A DNA stretch of 16,725 bases. It comes from Rugosimonospora sp036494675 (GTDB lineage: Bacteria > Actinomycetota > Actinomycetes > Mycobacteriales > Micromonosporaceae). The stretch's first letter is position 1; each line of letters opens with the position of its first letter. Positions 1 through 6,409 of this stretch are shown one piece after another. Below the pieces are notes generated by a model, which was given only the letters and a program-made list of their open reading frames with translations, searched no databases and was not told the DNA's origin. The DNA is taken from assembly GCA_036494675.1 (NCBI GenBank), contig DASXOA010000323.1, positions 1 through 16,725 on the forward strand, read 5' to 3'. Position numbers and translations under genes: made by a program.

Positions 1-80
1 AGCCCGTACAGCGCCCCGGCCGCACCGGGCGGGCGGTCGCCGGGCCCGGACGGCCACGGCGCGACCGGCTGATCGCTCAT
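1..80 (-). CDS. Partial divergent gene, 5' end only, product unknown
   Basis: An open frame reads leftward from an ATG whose first base is 80 and continues past the window edge. The 26 visible codons begin MSDQPVAPWPSGPG and are rich in Pro, Gly and Ala; nearly all codons end in G or C, as in real genes here. There is no Shine-Dalgarno spaced for this ATG. A minus-strand hexamer TATGCT (plus positions 87-92) ends six bases before it, which would suit a leaderless mRNA. A gene divergent from an MFS exporter is often its regulator, but no DNA-binding motif lies in the visible part. The product is not recognised, and the frame could still be chance. Confidence 0.4.
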   Translation of the reverse strand, partial: MSDQPVAPWPSGPGDRPPGAAGALYG

Positions 81-107
81 CCCTGGAGCATAGCGGCGGC
101 CAGTACA

Positions 108-137
108 TTGACTGGATATATAAATCGTCTATATAAT
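108..137 (+). promoter_or_regulatory. Near-consensus promoter of the MFS gene, leaderless
   Basis: TTGACT (108-113) and TATAAT (132-137) are separated by 18 bp, which is very close to the vegetative sigma consensus. The -10 box ends six bases before the ATG at 144, so transcription should start at or next to the start codon and give a leaderless mRNA. No Shine-Dalgarno precedes 144, which agrees. This also argues against a start further upstream at 108, because that codon is the -35 box itself. Confidence 0.75.
117..135 (+). promoter_or_regulatory. Candidate operator: TATATA inverted repeat in the spacer
   Basis: TATATA at 117-122 and again at 130-135 flank a seven-base centre, making an imperfect palindrome that covers the spacer and part of the -10 box. 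It is the most AT-rich stretch in a very GC-rich window. A regulator bound here would block the MFS promoter. AT-rich palindromes of this kind are common for MarR, PadR and TetR repressors. The binding protein is not identified; the divergent gene at 1-80 is a guess. Confidence 0.5.
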
Positions 138-143
138 TACGGC

Positions 144-1469
144 ATGACGACGCAGCCGGAGCACCGGGGCGCGCCGAGCCCGTTCCGCCAGCCCAAGGCG
201 GTCTGGGCGGTGGCGTTCGCCTGCGTGATCTCGTTCATGGGCATCGGGTTGGTCGACCCGATCCTGCCCTCGCTGGCCAGCAAGCTGCAGGCCAGCCGCA
301 GCCAGGTGGAGCTGCTGTTCACCAGCTACCTCGTGGTCACCGCGGTGGCGATGCTGGTCACCGGCTGGGTCTCCAGCCGCCTCGGGGCCAAGCGGACGCT
401 CCTGGCCGGCCTGGTCCTGATCGTGGTCTTCTCGGCCATCGCCGGCAGCAGCGGCAGCATCGGCGAGATCGTGGGCTTCCGGGCCGGCTGGGGGCTGGGC
501 AACGCCCTGTTCATCGCCACCTCCCTGGCGGTCATTGTCGGCTCGGCCAGCGGCGGATTCGGCGGCGCGATCGTGCTCTACGAGACCGCGCTCGGTGTGG
601 GTATCGCCTGCGGCCCGATCCTCGGCGGAGTGCTGGGCAACATCAGCTGGCGCGGCCCGTTCTTCGGCGTCGGCGTCCTGATGCTCATCGCACTCATCGC
701 CACCTCGATGCTCGTGCCCGCCACACCCCGGCCCGCACAGCGATCGTCGATCACCGAACCACTCAAGGCGCTGCGCCACCGCAGCCTCGCCACCACCAGC
801 GCCACCGGCCTGCTCTACAACTGGGCCTTCTTCACCATCCTCGGCTACGCCCCCTTCCTCATGCACCTGTCACCGCTCCAACTCGGCAGCGTGTTCTGCG
901 CCTGGGGAGTGCTCGTCGCCCTGTTCGCGGTGTTCGGCGCGCCCGCGTTCAAGAACCGGTTCGGCACACCTCAGACTCTGTACGGCAGCTTCATCCTGAT
1001 GGCAGTGCTGTCGGCCGTCATCGGGATCTGGCCCGAGCACCGGTGGGTGGTCATCGCAGCGACCATCCTCTCAGGCGTCTGCGTCGGCATGAACAACACC
1101 CTGGTCACCACCGCAGTGATGAGCATCGCACCCGTGCCGCGGCCGGTTGCCTCAGCAACATACGGCTTCGTGCGGTTCATCGGCGGCGGCCTCGCCCCCT
1201 ACGTCGCGGGCAAGTTGGTCGAGCACTACAACACACACGTGCCGTTCATCCTCGGCGCGGTCACCGTGATCGCGGCAGCCGTGGTGCTCAGCACCGTACA
1301 CAAGGCGCTGACCAACGCCGATGCCGAAGAGGGCCAGCCCGGCCCGTCCCATCAGCGCCACGACGCCGAAGCCGCCGTGTTTGACGCGCCCGGACTACCG
1401 GACGAGGCCATCCTCGCCGAGGAAGCACTACGCGAAGACCGCGCCCTGGATAGCCGGACACAGTCATGA
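144..1469 (+). CDS. MFS transporter, DHA1-type drug/metabolite exporter
   Basis: Integral membrane protein of 441 residues with about twelve hydrophobic segments, the first at about 19-45. The loop between segments 2 and 3 has a degenerate motif A (GWVSSRLGAKR, 74-84). Segment 5 carries the antiporter motif C, GVGIACGPILGG (151-162). Motif C is typical of proton-coupled DHA exporters, so export of a small molecule or drug is likely; the substrate is not predictable. Residues 388-441 form an acidic, Ala-rich hydrophilic tail, presumably cytoplasmic, longer than usual for the family. The start at 144 is chosen because the promoter ends at 137; a longer frame from TTG 108 would translate the promoter. 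A universal stress protein gene follows after 27 bases. No link to the sugar genes downstream is evident. Confidence 0.88.
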   Translation: MTTQPEHRGAPSPFRQPKAVWAVAFACVISFMGIGLVDPILPSLASKLQASRSQVELLFTSYLVVTAVAMLVTGWVSSRLGAKRTLLAGLVLIVVFSAIAGSSGSIGEIVGFRAGWGLGNALFIATSLAVIVGSASGGFGGAIVLYETALGVGIACGPILGGVLGNISWRGPFFGVGVLMLIALIATSMLVPATPRPAQRSSITEPLKALRHRSLATTSATGLLYNWAFFTILGYAPFLMHLSPLQLGSVFCAWGVLVALFAVFGAPAFKNRFGTPQTLYGSFILMAVLSAVIGIWPEHRWVVIAATILSGVCVGMNNTLVTTAVMSIAPVPRPVASATYGFVRFIGGGLAPYVAGKLVEHYNTHVPFILGAVTVIAAAVVLSTVHKALTNADAEEGQPGPSHQRHDAEAAVFDAPGLPDEAILAEEALREDRALDSRTQS

Positions 1470-1496
1470 ACCAGCCGCCCGAGACCATCATCGGCC

Positions 1497-1949
1497 ATGA
1501 CGACCGCAGCCGGTTTCGATCTCGGCCCTGACGGGCCGGGCACGCTCGTTGTCGGAGTCGACGGGTCAGACACCTCCTGGCGAGCCCTCTATTACGCCTT
1601 CGGCGTCGCGCGCCGCCAGCACGCGACTGTTCTGGCGGTCTTCGCCGTGCCCACCCCGATCGCCTTCGGCAATGACGGCATCGTCGTCGGCGCGATCGCG
1701 GAAGCGAACGAACAGCTGGCCGACGAACTCAGACCGGCGATCCAGACGCTGGCAGTGGACTTCCGCGTGCGGGCCGAATTCATTTGCCGAGTGGGGGATC
1801 CGGGGATCATGCTTGTTCAGGTCGCGCAGGAACACCACGCTGACGCCCTCATCGTCGGCGCCAGCCAAGCCCTCATCCATCAGGTGTTTCCCTCGAACGC
1901 CATCCGTGCCGTCCGACGATGTCGTTGCCCCGTCACGGTCGTCCCCTGA
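1497..1949 (+). CDS. Universal stress protein (UspA fold), degenerate nucleotide loop
   Basis: Small cytosolic protein of 150 residues, the usual size of a single Usp domain. It opens with the typical first strand and Asp turn, LVVGVDGSDTSWRAL (17-31), and ends with the classic CPVTVVP strand (144-150). In ATP-binding members the loop after strand 4 reads G-x2-G-x9-G-S/T. Here it is GASQALIHQVFPSNA (121-135): the first Gly remains, Gln replaces the second, and Pro-Ser stands where Gly-Ser is expected. The protein may therefore bind nucleotide poorly or not at all. It lies 27 bases after the MFS gene and could share its transcript. No good Shine-Dalgarno precedes the ATG, so the exact start is uncertain. 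Its role is unknown beyond a general stress or dormancy association of the family. Confidence 0.85.
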   Translation: MTTAAGFDLGPDGPGTLVVGVDGSDTSWRALYYAFGVARRQHATVLAVFAVPTPIAFGNDGIVVGAIAEANEQLADELRPAIQTLAVDFRVRAEFICRVGDPGIMLVQVAQEHHADALIVGASQALIHQVFPSNAIRAVRRCRCPVTVVP

Positions 1950-2018
1950 ACTCACCAGCCGGGCCCGCACCAGCGGTGTAAATGGTTCCTGTGGACAGCA
2001 TCTCCGCCGACTTCGATA

Positions 2019-2059
2019 CGGACCCTGGCCGGTCCACTGCGGTCCGCTACCATCGGACC
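2019..2059. repeat. Cluster of CGGACC/CGGTCC repeats in the usp-lacI gap
   Basis: CGGACC occurs at 2019-2024 and 2054-2059, and CGGTCC at 2030-2035 and 2040-2045. They can form two small hairpins, GGACC/GGTCC (2020-2035, six-base loop) and GGTCCG/CGGACC (2041-2059, seven-base loop), or an alternative pairing of 2019-2024 with 2041-2046. This could be a weak terminator after the stress protein gene or a binding region upstream of the regulator gene. The gap 1950-2146 shows nothing else: no copy of the mannoside operator and no clear -35/-10 pair. Confidence 0.3.
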
Positions 2060-2146
2060 CATCGGTTGTGCCGGTGCCGAACGACATGGCTGGTCGGCAT
2101 CCAGTACGGGCCGGGCCGGGGTGCACGGTGATGGAGGGCACAGATC

Positions 2147-3214
2147 GTGAGCAGGGTGTCCGACGAGGCCGAGCGGCCTGGCCAGGCGATCCGTCCGCGC
2201 ATGCAGGATATCGCCGCCGTCACCGGGCTGAGCATCAAGACGGTGTCCCGGGCCCTGTCCGGGGAGCCGAGGGTGCGGCAGTCCACTCGGGACCGGGTGT
2301 TTGCCGAGGCCGAAAAGCTCGGCTTCCGGCGTAATGACATCGCGGCCGGGCTGCGCAGCACCGGCCAGACGATGCGCACGATCGGGGTCATCCTGGGCGA
2401 CCTGGCGAACCCGTTCTTCCCGCCGATGCTGCGCGGCATCCACGCGGTCGCGGCCCGGCACGGGTTCCTGGTGGTCACCGCGGATGCCGAGGCCAGCGCC
2501 TCCGTGGAGCGCGAATCGATCCAGGCAATGCTGGCGCAGCGGGTCGCCGGCCTGATCATCGCGCCGACCGGTACCGATTTCGGGTACCTCAAGCAGGATG
2601 CGGCGTTCGGCTCGGCGATCGTCTTCATCGACTCGACGGCCCTGGGTCTGGACGCCGACGCGGTCATCACCACCAACACGGCGAGCACCCGGCACGGCGT
2701 GGAGCACCTGATCGGGCGCGGGCACCGCCGGATCGGGTACCTCGGCCATCCGCCGAACGGGTACGGCGCGCCCAAGCGGTGGCTGGGTTACTGCCAGGCT
2801 CTTCGCGGCGCGAACATCGCACTGGACCCGGCCATCGTGCGGCGTGGGCTGCACACCGAGGAGAGCGCCGCGGCGGCGACCACCGATCTGCTCTCGCTCG
2901 CCGATCCGCCGACCGCCCTGTTTGCCGACAACAACCGGCTGACCGTGGGTGCGTTGCAGTCCGCGGCGTACGCCCGGTCGCCGGTTGAGATCGTGGGCTT
3001 CGACCACTTCGACCTCGCCGCGCAACTGGGCGTCTCCGTCATCGACAGCGATCCCTATCAGGTCGGCAGCGTCGGCGCGGAGCTGCTCTTCCGGCGGCTG
3101 AGCGACCGCGACCGCCCGCCCGTGCACGCCTCGGTGCGCGCGCGGCTCATCGTGAACGACGAGCCGGCATTCGTGCCGCGCCGCATCCGGCGCGGCCGGC
3201 CCGCACTGGGATAA
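2147..3214 (+). CDS. LacI-family transcriptional regulator of the mannoside locus
   Basis: Protein of 355 residues with LacI architecture. An N-terminal helix-turn-helix spans about 18-60, with recognition helix SIKTVSRAL (29-37). It is followed by a hinge helix NDIAAGL (63-69) and a periplasmic-binding-protein-like sensor domain from about 77. Hinge Leu69 is the residue type that intercalates at a central CG step, and both candidate operators (3255-3282 and 9562-9581) have CG at their centre. The usual hinge Arg (N-x-x-A-R) is Ala67 here. GTG at 2147 is chosen because GGAGGG (2133-2138) lies eight bases ahead; the in-frame GTG at 2156 is less well placed. By family rule it would repress until an imported mannoside or a breakdown product binds the sensor domain. 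No operator copy precedes its own gene, so autoregulation is not indicated. It stands just before the genes it likely controls. Confidence 0.93.
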   Translation: MSRVSDEAERPGQAIRPRMQDIAAVTGLSIKTVSRALSGEPRVRQSTRDRVFAEAEKLGFRRNDIAAGLRSTGQTMRTIGVILGDLANPFFPPMLRGIHAVAARHGFLVVTADAEASASVERESIQAMLAQRVAGLIIAPTGTDFGYLKQDAAFGSAIVFIDSTALGLDADAVITTNTASTRHGVEHLIGRGHRRIGYLGHPPNGYGAPKRWLGYCQALRGANIALDPAIVRRGLHTEESAAAATTDLLSLADPPTALFADNNRLTVGALQSAAYARSPVEIVGFDHFDLAAQLGVSVIDSDPYQVGSVGAELLFRRLSDRDRPPVHASVRARLIVNDEPAFVPRRIRRGRPALG

Positions 3215-3254
3215 CACTTTCACCGCTCCCGACTGCGCACGGCGCCCCCGGCGG

Positions 3255-3282
3255 CGCGAAATGTCAACGTTGACATTTCGCG
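3255..3282 (+). promoter_or_regulatory. LacI operator 1, perfect 28-bp palindrome with embedded -35
   Basis: All 14 bases of each arm pair perfectly around a central CG (3268/3269); the inner 20 bases are AAATGTCAACGTTGACATTT (3259-3278). This is the form of LacI-family operators in actinomycetes. The right half contains TTGACA (3270-3275), an exact -35 hexamer, so a bound repressor would mask the promoter. The matching -10, expected near 3293-3298 (AAACCT), is poor. The site lies 41 bases after the regulator gene and about 100 bases before the first mannosidase. Confidence 0.88.
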
Positions 3283-3367
3283 GACGGATGTGAAACCTTC
3301 ACTCCGGGTAAAGCAGAACCGGGCGCCGGTGGCTGACCGCCGGCGGAGGGGAAAGAGGGTGCGGTAG

Positions 3368-6300
3368 GTGCACGACGCGACCGAGCGGATCCGCCGACGG
3401 GTGGAGCGCGCGCAGGCCGAGCGGATCGGAACGGCCGTGCGCCGGGCCGGGCAGCCGCTGGAGGTGAGCGTGTACGACTTGCCCGGCGAGCCGGTGCCGG
3501 CGGCCCAGGCGATCGCGGGGACGTACCGCCCCGCCCTGGTCGGGGACCAGTGGGGGCCGCCGTGGGCGACCAGCTGGTTCCACCTGACCGGTGCGGTGCC
3601 GGATGCCTGGGCAGGCGAGCGTGTCGAGCTCCGCGTCGACCTGGGCTTCTCCGGTGGTCCCGGGTTCCAGGCCGAGGGCCTGATCTACACCCCGGACGGC
3701 CGGCCGGTGCAGGGCGTCGAACCGGACAACACTCATTTGCTGATCGCCGAGCGGGTCCACGGCGGCGAGCGGATCGACTACTTCGTCGAGGCGGCCGCCA
3801 ATCCACCGGTCATCGAGCGCGCCTTCCGCCCGACCGACCTCGGCGACAGGGAAGGGGCGCCCAGCGAACCGCTGTACCGGTTGGCCGCCGCGGAACTGGT
3901 ACTGGTGGACGAGACGGTCCGCCAGCTCGGGTACGACATCGACGTGCTGCTGGGCCTCGCCACCAGCCTGCCTTCCGCATCGGCGCGGCGACGGGAGATC
4001 CTGTACGCGCTGGACCGGATGGTCGACACGCTGGACGGCGGTGACGTGGAGGGCTGGGCGGAGCGGGCCAGGGAGCTACTTGCGCCGGTGCTCGGGGCGG
4101 GCGCCGACCATGACGCGCACCGGGTCTCCGCGGTGGGGCACGCGCACATCGACTCGGCCTGGCTGTGGCCGCTGCGCGAGACGGTACGCAAGTGCGCCCG
4201 TACCTTCGCCAACGTCGTGTCCCTGGCCGACCGGTACCCGCAGCTGCGCTTCGCCTGTTCGCAGGCTCAGCAGTACGCCTGGATGCGTGACCACCAGCCG
4301 GACCTGTTCGCCCGCATCAGGGCCGCCGTCGCCGCGGGCACCTTCGTTCCGGTCGGCGGCATGTGGGTCGAGTCGGACACCAACATGCCCGGCAGTGAGG
4401 CGCTGGCCCGCCAGTTCGTGCACGGGCAGCGGTTCTTCGCCGAGGAGTTCGGGGTGCGCTGCCGGGAGGTGTGGCTGCCGGACAGCTTCGGGTATACGGC
4501 GGCACTGCCGCAGATCGCCAAGCTCGCCGGCATGGACTGGTTCCTGACCCAGAAGCTGGCCTGGAACGAGATCAACCACTTTCCGCACAGCACGTTCTGG
4601 TGGGAGGGCCTGGACGGCACCCGGCTGTTCGCCCACTTCCCGCCGGTCGACACCTACAACTCGCAGCTGAGCGCCGACGAGCTGGCTCACGCCGCGGACA
4701 ACTTCGCCGAGGCGGGACGGGCCACCCGTTCGCTGGTGCCCTTCGGGCACGGCGACGGTGGCGGCGGACCGACCCGCCAGATGCTGGAGTTTGCCAGGCG
4801 CAAGGCGGATCTGGCCGGCAGCCCGACGGTGACCATCGAGAGCCCGGCGGAGTTCTTCGCCGCCGCCCAACGGGAGTACCCTGACGCGCCGGTATGGGTC
4901 GGTGAGCTGTACCTGGAGTCGCACCGCGGTACGTACACCAGCCAGGCGTTGATGAAGCAGGGCAACCGCCGGTGCGAACACCTGCTGCGCGAGGTGGAAC
5001 TGTGGGCCGCCACGGCTGCGCTGCGCACCGGCGCCCCGTACCCGTACCCGTACCAGGAGCTGGACCGCATCTGGAAGACGGTGCTGCTGCACCAGTTCCA
5101 CGACATCCTGCCCGGCTCGTCGATCGCCTGGGTGCATCGCGAGGCGGCGGCGACGTACCGGCAGACCATCGCCGAACTCGAGGAGCTGCGCGCGAGTGCG
5201 CAGCGCGTGCTGGCCGGCGAGGGCGACCAGGAGCTCGTCTTCAATGCCACGCCGGGGGAGTGGCACGGGGTACCGGCGCTGGGTGCGTCGCCCGTCGCCA
5301 CCCGGCACGAGCCGACCGCCGTACACCGGGACGGCACGGATCTGGTGCTCGACAACGGTCTGCTGCGTGTCCGGGTGGACGGGCGGGGCCTGCTGTCCGG
5401 GGTGCGGGACCTGACGGTCGACCGCGAGGTGCTTCCCGCCGGCACCGTCGCCAATCTGCTGCAGCTGCACCCGGACCGGCCGATCGCGTTCGACGCGTGG
5501 AACGTCGATGACTACTACCGCAACCAGGTCACCGACCTCAGGGAGGCCAGCTCGGTGGAGCTGATTGCCGGGCCAGGAGAGGGCCCGGCCTGTGTGCGGG
5601 TGGTACGCGGCTTCGGCGCGTCCCGGCTGGTTCAGCACATCCGGCTGTCGCCGGGCAGCCGGGTCATCGAGTTCGACTGTGAGGTGGACTGGCAGGAGTC
5701 CGAACGCCTTCTCAAGGTGGCGTTCCCGGTCGATGTGCACACCGATCACGCCACGGCACAGGTCCAGTATGGACACCTCTCGCGTCCCACCCACGCCAAC
5801 ACTTCCTGGGACGCGGCGCGATTCGAGATCTGCGCCCACCGCTTCCTGCAGGTCGGGGAGGGCGGCTACGGCGTCGCGCTGGTCAACGATTCCACCTACG
5901 GGCACGACGTGACCCGCCATCCCGGGCAGAGCGGCGGCACCTATTCGACGGTACGGCTGTCGCTGCTTCGTTCGCCGAGCTACCCCGACCCGCATGCCGA
6001 CCGTGGACCGCACACCATGCGGTACGGGATGGTCTGCGGGGCCGATATCGGCGCGGCGGTGCGCGAGGGGTACCGGATGAACCTGCCGGCACAGGTGATC
6101 CGGGGCGGCGCCGACGTGGCACCACTGCTGTCGGTTGACAACGACGCGGTCGTGGTGGAGGCGGTCAAGCTCGCGGATGACCGCGGCGGCGACCTCGTGG
6201 TCCGGCTGTACGAGTCGCTGGGCGGTTCGGCCAGGGCACGGCTGACCTGCGAGCTGACCGGTCCGGTGGTCGAGACTGATCTGCTGGAACAGCCGCTGCC

Positions 6301-6409
6301 CGGTGGCCGGCGGTTCGGCCCCGGAGACCCGGTCGAGTTGGAACTGCGCGCGTTCGAAATCGTCACCCTGCGGTTCTCCGCAGCGGTCGGCGCGGAGACG
6401 ACGTCGTGA
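3368..6409 (+). CDS. GH38 alpha-mannosidase 1, cytosolic MAN2C1/Ams1 type
   Basis: Zinc-dependent retaining alpha-mannosidase of 1013 residues without signal peptide, so it should act in the cytoplasm on imported oligosaccharides. An N-terminal beta domain (about 1-245) precedes the catalytic barrel, a middle helical domain (about 520-620) and a C-terminal beta domain (about 640-1010). Expected metal ligands are His260 and Asp262 in GHAHIDSAWLWP, Asp372 in LPDSFGYTAALPQI (also the family nucleophile) and His578 in LLHQFHDILPGSSI. The motifs HRGTYTSQ (519-526) and the run of Gly in HGDGGGGP resemble human MAN2C1 and yeast Ams1 more than the secretory enzymes. GTG 3368 follows AGAGGG (3354-3359) at eight bases. 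It is the first gene behind operator 1. Its stop overlaps the start of the second GH38 gene. Which alpha linkage it prefers cannot be read from the sequence. Confidence 0.95.
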   Translation: MHDATERIRRRVERAQAERIGTAVRRAGQPLEVSVYDLPGEPVPAAQAIAGTYRPALVGDQWGPPWATSWFHLTGAVPDAWAGERVELRVDLGFSGGPGFQAEGLIYTPDGRPVQGVEPDNTHLLIAERVHGGERIDYFVEAAANPPVIERAFRPTDLGDREGAPSEPLYRLAAAELVLVDETVRQLGYDIDVLLGLATSLPSASARRREILYALDRMVDTLDGGDVEGWAERARELLAPVLGAGADHDAHRVSAVGHAHIDSAWLWPLRETVRKCARTFANVVSLADRYPQLRFACSQAQQYAWMRDHQPDLFARIRAAVAAGTFVPVGGMWVESDTNMPGSEALARQFVHGQRFFAEEFGVRCREVWLPDSFGYTAALPQIAKLAGMDWFLTQKLAWNEINHFPHSTFWWEGLDGTRLFAHFPPVDTYNSQLSADELAHAADNFAEAGRATRSLVPFGHGDGGGGPTRQMLEFARRKADLAGSPTVTIESPAEFFAAAQREYPDAPVWVGELYLESHRGTYTSQALMKQGNRRCEHLLREVELWAATAALRTGAPYPYPYQELDRIWKTVLLHQFHDILPGSSIAWVHREAAATYRQTIAELEELRASAQRVLAGEGDQELVFNATPGEWHGVPALGASPVATRHEPTAVHRDGTDLVLDNGLLRVRVDGRGLLSGVRDLTVDREVLPAGTVANLLQLHPDRPIAFDAWNVDDYYRNQVTDLREASSVELIAGPGEGPACVRVVRGFGASRLVQHIRLSPGSRVIEFDCEVDWQESERLLKVAFPVDVHTDHATAQVQYGHLSRPTHANTSWDAARFEICAHRFLQVGEGGYGVALVNDSTYGHDVTRHPGQSGGTYSTVRLSLLRSPSYPDPHADRGPHTMRYGMVCGADIGAAVREGYRMNLPAQVIRGGADVAPLLSVDNDAVVVEAVKLADDRGGDLVVRLYESLGGSARARLTCELTGPVVETDLLEQPLPGGRRFGPGDPVELELRAFEIVTLRFSAAVGAETTS

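Noticed and set aside
1466..1531. Tiny frame of 21 codons starting in the ATGA of the MFS stop
   Set aside because: No similarity, it overlaps the start of the stress protein in another frame, and nothing supports its translation.
1952..3223. Minus-strand open frame opposite the LacI gene
   Set aside because: It covers the LacI gene almost exactly and has no family resemblance or ribosome site; a shadow frame.
3239..3267. Leftward promoter from the symmetric TTGACA on the minus strand of operator 1
   Set aside because: The palindrome necessarily gives a -35 on both strands, but no AT-containing -10 lies at the right distance on the left side and no leftward gene is present.
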